Shown here piece after piece: positions 6,691 through 9,270 of a DNA stretch of 9,270 nt. Under the pieces are notes generated by a model, which made no database searches, was not told the DNA's origin, and saw only the letters and a program-made list of their open reading frames with translations. Every line of letters starts with the position of its first letter. Positions within the stretch are counted from its first letter, which is position 1. The translations under genes and the position numbers were made by a program. The stretch comes from an uncultured Actinotalea sp. (GTDB lineage Bacteria; Actinomycetota; Actinomycetes; Actinomycetales; Cellulomonadaceae). The DNA is taken from the NCBI RefSeq assembly GCF_946885855.1, contig NZ_CAMPHH010000132.1:1-9270 (forward strand), given 5' to 3'.

Positions 6691-9122
6691 AGGGTCTCCG
6701 TCCGCTCGTGGTCCAGGAGGGGCTGCCACACGCGTCGGGCGAGCACGCCGAGCCGGTGCCCCTCGTCGGGCCACCCGGCCGCCTCTGCCGGGGTCGGTTC
6801 GCCCAGGACGGCCCGCAGGGGCGTCCCGTCGCCCCACACGAGGCGGTGGTACGGGTCCGACTGCTCCCCGGGCACCATGCGCGCGTCGGACCAGACGGTG
6901 TCGGCGTCGGCGAGCGCCTGGAGCACCTCGTCGCCCCCGTGCCGGGCCCGCGCGTAGGCGCAGGTCGTCGCGACCGGCAGCGGCAGGGGCTCGCGGAGCG
7001 CTGCGTCGCGAAGGGCGACGAGCTCGCCCAGCAGGACGCGGGCCGTGGCCGCGTCCGGGGCGGTGAGCGTGGACACGGCCGCGCGGGCGGACGTGCCGGG
7101 GCCGCGACCCAGGGTGACGGCCGCCCAGGGCCGGCCCGGCTCTGCTGCGGCGAGGGCGAGGAGCTGCACCCAGGCGCGGAGACGGTGCTTGGCGGCCAGG
7201 CGGGAGAACACGGTGCGGACCAGCGTGTCCCCGCGCACCCCCGTCACGGTCCCGGCGAGCTCGCGGTCGGGCAGGGGCACGGTGAGGTCCACCGTCCGGG
7301 CGGGCGTGCGCAGGTGGACGCTCGCGGCCTCGACGATCGGCTCGACCCGCTCCTGCACGTCCGTGAGGACCGCGCCGCCGAGCCAGCGCGGTGGTGCGGT
7401 GCCACGGCGTGCCTCGGCCTGGACGGCGCGGCGGAGGTCGACCCCGTCGAGCGCGGCGGCCAGGAGCCGGTCGCCGATGTGCCAGCGCTGCAGGCCGTCG
7501 AGCTCGAGCGGGACCCGGTCCTCGACCTCCTCGACCTCCCCGGGCAGCGTGACGCCGAGGCGCCGCCGGACGAAGGTCCGGACGGGGTGCTCGAGCGCAC
7601 GCACCAGGTCGTCGAGGTCCACCGCGTCGGCGTCGGTCGCGGCCGGCAGCGGTGCCGACAGGAAGGGCGCCCGCTCCGGCTCCCCGTCCCGGGCCCGCAG
7701 CGCGGCCTCCTGGGTCAGGGCGTCGAAGCTGAACGGCCCGGGAGCGCCCAGGGCGCCGGGGGCGAAGTTGCGCTCGTCGACGGTCTGCAGCGGGTGGCGG
7801 ACGACGACGTGCTCGCGCACCGGCCGTCCGTCGGGCGCGGTCGCCGCGGCGTCCAGGGCGTCGAGCAGCTCGCTCACCGGGACGGCGGGCGGACGCGCGG
7901 CCCCCGTCCGCTCGTCCGCGCCGGTGTGCAGGACGACCAGGTGCTCCCCGGCGGCGGCGACGGCGTCGAGGAAGAGCTGGCGGTCCTCGGCCCGGCGGTC
8001 GCGCTCGCCGACGAGCGGGTCGCGCAGCAGGACGTCGTCGCCGTCGGCGCTCGACCCGCGCGGGAAGGCGCCGTCGTCCATCCCGAGCAGGCACACGACG
8101 CGGTGCGGGACCGCGCGCATGGGCTCCAGCGAGCAGACGGTCAGCGCGCCCGTGCGGAAGCCGGTCCGCGTCGGCCGCCCGCGCAGGCGCCGGGCCAGGA
8201 GCGCCCGCACGTCGTCGAGAGCGAGCGTCGTGCTGCCGTGCTCCTGCGCGGAGCGGCGTGCGTCGTCGAGCACGGTGCGCGCCTGGACGGTCTGCCACGC
8301 GTCGGCGGGCGCGACGTCGGCGAGCAGGTCCAGCGCGCGGTCGAGCGCGTCGAACCAGTGGGCCGGCGGGCGGCTCCCGGACAGGTCCGCGAGCACGGCC
8401 GTCACGCGGTCGAGCAGCTCGGCCAGCCGTCCGGCGAGGTCGACGTCCGTGGAGTCGACGTCGTCCAACGGCAGTGCGGAACCGACGTACCGCTGCTCCT
8501 CCTCGGCCATGGCCGCGCCGAGCAGGATCCGGTCCAGGGCGGTGTCCCAGGTGCCCTGGGCGATGTCCGCGAGGCCGAACCGCTGCCGACGCTCGCGGTT
8601 CTCGCCCCAGCGGGCGCCCGCCTCGGCGGCCCAGGAGCGGAGCCGGTCCAGCTCGTCGTCGTCGAAGCCGAAACGCCGGCGGACCGGCTCGCTGCCGGCG
8701 AGGTCGAGCACCTGGGAGGCGGTCACCCGGTCGTCGGCGAGCTCGAGCAGGCGGCTGACCAGGGACAGGAGCGGGTTCGTCTGGCGCAGGGAGCGGTCGG
8801 CGAGACGGATCCGCAGCGAGCGGCCGGGGTGGACCCACGCCGCGTCGCCGTCGTCGGACGGCAGGTCCGACGGCGCGACGCCGAAGGTCGCGGCGACCAG
8901 GGGCGCGAACGCCTCGACGTCGGGACACAGCACGACGACGTCCCGTGGCTCGAGCGTCGGGTCGGCGGCGAAGAGGCCGAGCAGCGCCTCGCGCAGCACC
9001 TCGACCTGGCGGGCCCGGCCGTGGCAGGCGTGCACCCGGACCGAGCGGTCGTCCGAGGCCAACGGGTGGCGGGCCCCGTCGGGCTCGTCGCGGCGGAGCC
9101 GGTCCTGGAGCGCGCCGAGGAG
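6687..9122 (-). CDS. recC: RecC subunit of exodeoxyribonuclease V, N-terminal third missing
   Basis: RecC is the scaffold of RecBCD; it splits the duplex, channels strands to RecB and RecD, and recognises Chi-type sequences through inactive helicase- and nuclease-like domains. About 811 residues are visible, ending at TGA 6689-6687, against roughly 1100 in full RecC. Family landmarks, numbered from the TTG codon at 9062-9060: VRVHACHGRARQVEVL (8-23), DPTLEPRDVVVLCPD (34-48), RFGLADIAQGTWDTAL (161-176), VVCLLGMDDGAFPR (322-335), DRRAEDRQLFLDAV (355-368) and VRHPLQTVDERNF (421-433). RecC-like sequence (TLLGALQDRL, then RRDEP) continues upstream of that TTG with no ribosome site there, so the TTG is not the true start. 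At about 9108-9140 RecC homology ends and opposite-strand cysteine synthase begins. The first roughly 300 residues, including the first helicase-like domain and the real start, are absent. Whether the genome carries an intact recC depends on whether the junction is real. Confidence 0.93.
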   Translation of the reverse strand, partial: LLGALQDRLRRDEPDGARHPLASDDRSVRVHACHGRARQVEVLREALLGLFAADPTLEPRDVVVLCPDVEAFAPLVAATFGVAPSDLPSDDGDAAWVHPGRSLRIRLADRSLRQTNPLLSLVSRLLELADDRVTASQVLDLAGSEPVRRRFGFDDDELDRLRSWAAEAGARWGENRERRQRFGLADIAQGTWDTALDRILLGAAMAEEEQRYVGSALPLDDVDSTDVDLAGRLAELLDRVTAVLADLSGSRPPAHWFDALDRALDLLADVAPADAWQTVQARTVLDDARRSAQEHGSTTLALDDVRALLARRLRGRPTRTGFRTGALTVCSLEPMRAVPHRVVCLLGMDDGAFPRGSSADGDDVLLRDPLVGERDRRAEDRQLFLDAVAAAGEHLVVLHTGADERTGAARPPAVPVSELLDALDAAATAPDGRPVREHVVVRHPLQTVDERNFAPGALGAPGPFSFDALTQEAALRARDGEPERAPFLSAPLPAATDADAVDLDDLVRALEHPVRTFVRRRLGVTLPGEVEEVEDRVPLELDGLQRWHIGDRLLAAALDGVDLRRAVQAEARRGTAPPRWLGGAVLTDVQERVEPIVEAASVHLRTPARTVDLTVPLPDRELAGTVTGVRGDTLVRTVFSRLAAKHRLRAWVQLLALAAAEPGRPWAAVTLGRGPGTSARAAVSTLTAPDAATARVLLGELVALRDAALREPLPLPVATTCAYARARHGGDEVLQALADADTVWSDARMVPGEQSDPYHRLVWGDGTPLRAVLGEPTPAEAAGWPDEGHRLGVLARRVWQPLLDHERTETL
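6696..6699 (-). promoter_or_regulatory. recB ribosome binding site within recC
   Basis: GGAG on the minus strand lies five bases before GTG 6690, inside the last codons of recC. It is a short but well-placed site that supports the GTG start and coupled recC-recB translation. Confidence 0.55.
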
Positions 9123-9140
9123 CGTGGCGAGCTGCGCCCG
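9108..9140. other. Head-to-head junction between truncated recC and truncated cysteine synthase
   Basis: To the left the minus strand encodes RecC; to the right the plus strand encodes the inside of a CysK/CysM enzyme. The two homologies overlap by a few codons around GCCGAGGAGCGT (9114-9125), which reads as Ala-Glu-Glu-Arg in CysK/M and as Thr-Leu-Leu-Gly in RecC, so the partners may share a short microhomology at the breakpoint. Neither gene has room for its N-terminus. No inverted repeats, integrase, IS end or duplicated target is visible, which favours an artefact over a transposon insertion. Confidence 0.7.
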
Positions 9141-9270
9141 GGGATCACGCTCATCGAGCCGACGAGCGGCAACACCGGGATCGCGCTCGCCATGATCGCG
9201 GCGATCCGTGGGCTCGACATCGAGCTCGTGATGCCCGAGGACGCGACCAAGGAGCGCGTCCAGATGATGC
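9114..9270 (+). CDS. Cysteine synthase (CysK/CysM family), internal fragment
   Basis: The plus frame, codons in phase with 9114, reads AEERGELRPGITLIEPTSG, then NTGIALAMIAAIRGLDIELV and MPEDATKERVQMM to the edge (52 codons). O-acetylserine sulfhydrylases have almost the same run, for example A-E-K-R-G-x-L-K-P-G before E-P-T-S-G-N-T-G in enteric CysK. These PLP enzymes make cysteine from O-acetylserine (or a related activated serine) and sulfide. The T-S-G-N-T-G loop binds the substrate carboxylate and contacts the cofactor. Missing are the start, the N-terminus and the Lys-Asp-Arg-type segment with the PLP lysine, expected about 27 residues before the loop (near 9081); the frame there reads Gly-Leu-Val instead. 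There is no start codon context. The gene is therefore cut at its 5' side by the junction with recC and at its 3' side by the window edge. CysK, CysM and cystathionine beta-synthase-like members cannot be separated on this fragment. Confidence 0.85.

Noticed and set aside
6691..8928. The recB frame continues open for about 750 codons upstream of the GTG at 6690
   Set aside because: This region codes for RecC in another frame. The extra sequence is Arg/Pro-rich without motifs, and RecB length, Walker A position and the GTGA overlap all fit the 6690 start.
9137..9146. CCCGGGGATC, identical to the SmaI-BamHI part of common cloning polylinkers, near the junction
   Set aside because: The bases are explained by the Arg-Pro-Gly-Ile codons of the cysteine synthase, and neighbouring bases do not match a polylinker. 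Ten bases can match by chance in such GC-rich DNA.
7045..9195. A 716-codon plus-strand open frame opposite recC
   Set aside because: Ser/Arg-rich antisense shadow with no domain. It is in a different phase from the cysteine synthase codons at its right end.

Overview
The window is very GC-rich (about three quarters G+C by eye, strong G/C preference at third codon positions). It reads as chromosome of a high-GC actinobacterium, plausibly a Micrococcales/Cellulomonas-like lineage. That assignment is inferred from base composition, protein flavour, a DUF6318-like lipoprotein and a recC-recB-recD operon; no marker gene fixes the taxon.

Nearly everything lies on the minus strand, so transcription runs from right to left. 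The core (about 9122 down to 1391) is a recC-recB-recD operon. RecC (5'-truncated here), RecB (1135 aa, complete helicase and nuclease motifs) and RecD (631 aa, complete SF1B helicase) are joined by two 4-nt stop/start overlaps (GTGA between recC and recB, ATGA between recB and recD). Together they form the heterotrimeric helicase-nuclease that resects double-strand breaks, degrades linear foreign DNA and loads RecA.

Downstream of recD there is a 173-bp gap with a possible weak hairpin and a weak promoter. It is followed by a small gene (756-1217) with an excellent Shine-Dalgarno site; its protein resembles small phage-associated proteins of actinobacteria and may bind DNA. After 69 bp comes a predicted lipoprotein (start at 686) with a clear lipobox and a DUF6318-like Cys-x-x-Cys region. 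It runs off the left edge.

The right end is anomalous. Around 9108-9140 the minus-strand RecC homology stops without its N-terminal third. From about 9114 to the edge the plus strand instead encodes the interior of a cysteine synthase (CysK/CysM family) with the Thr-Ser-Gly-Asn-Thr-Gly loop but no start and no catalytic-lysine segment. Both genes lose their 5' ends at one head-to-head junction, best explained by an assembly or amplification chimera or by a real inversion. I see no CRISPR array, RNA gene, insertion sequence or clear undescribed system; the junction is the most notable signal.
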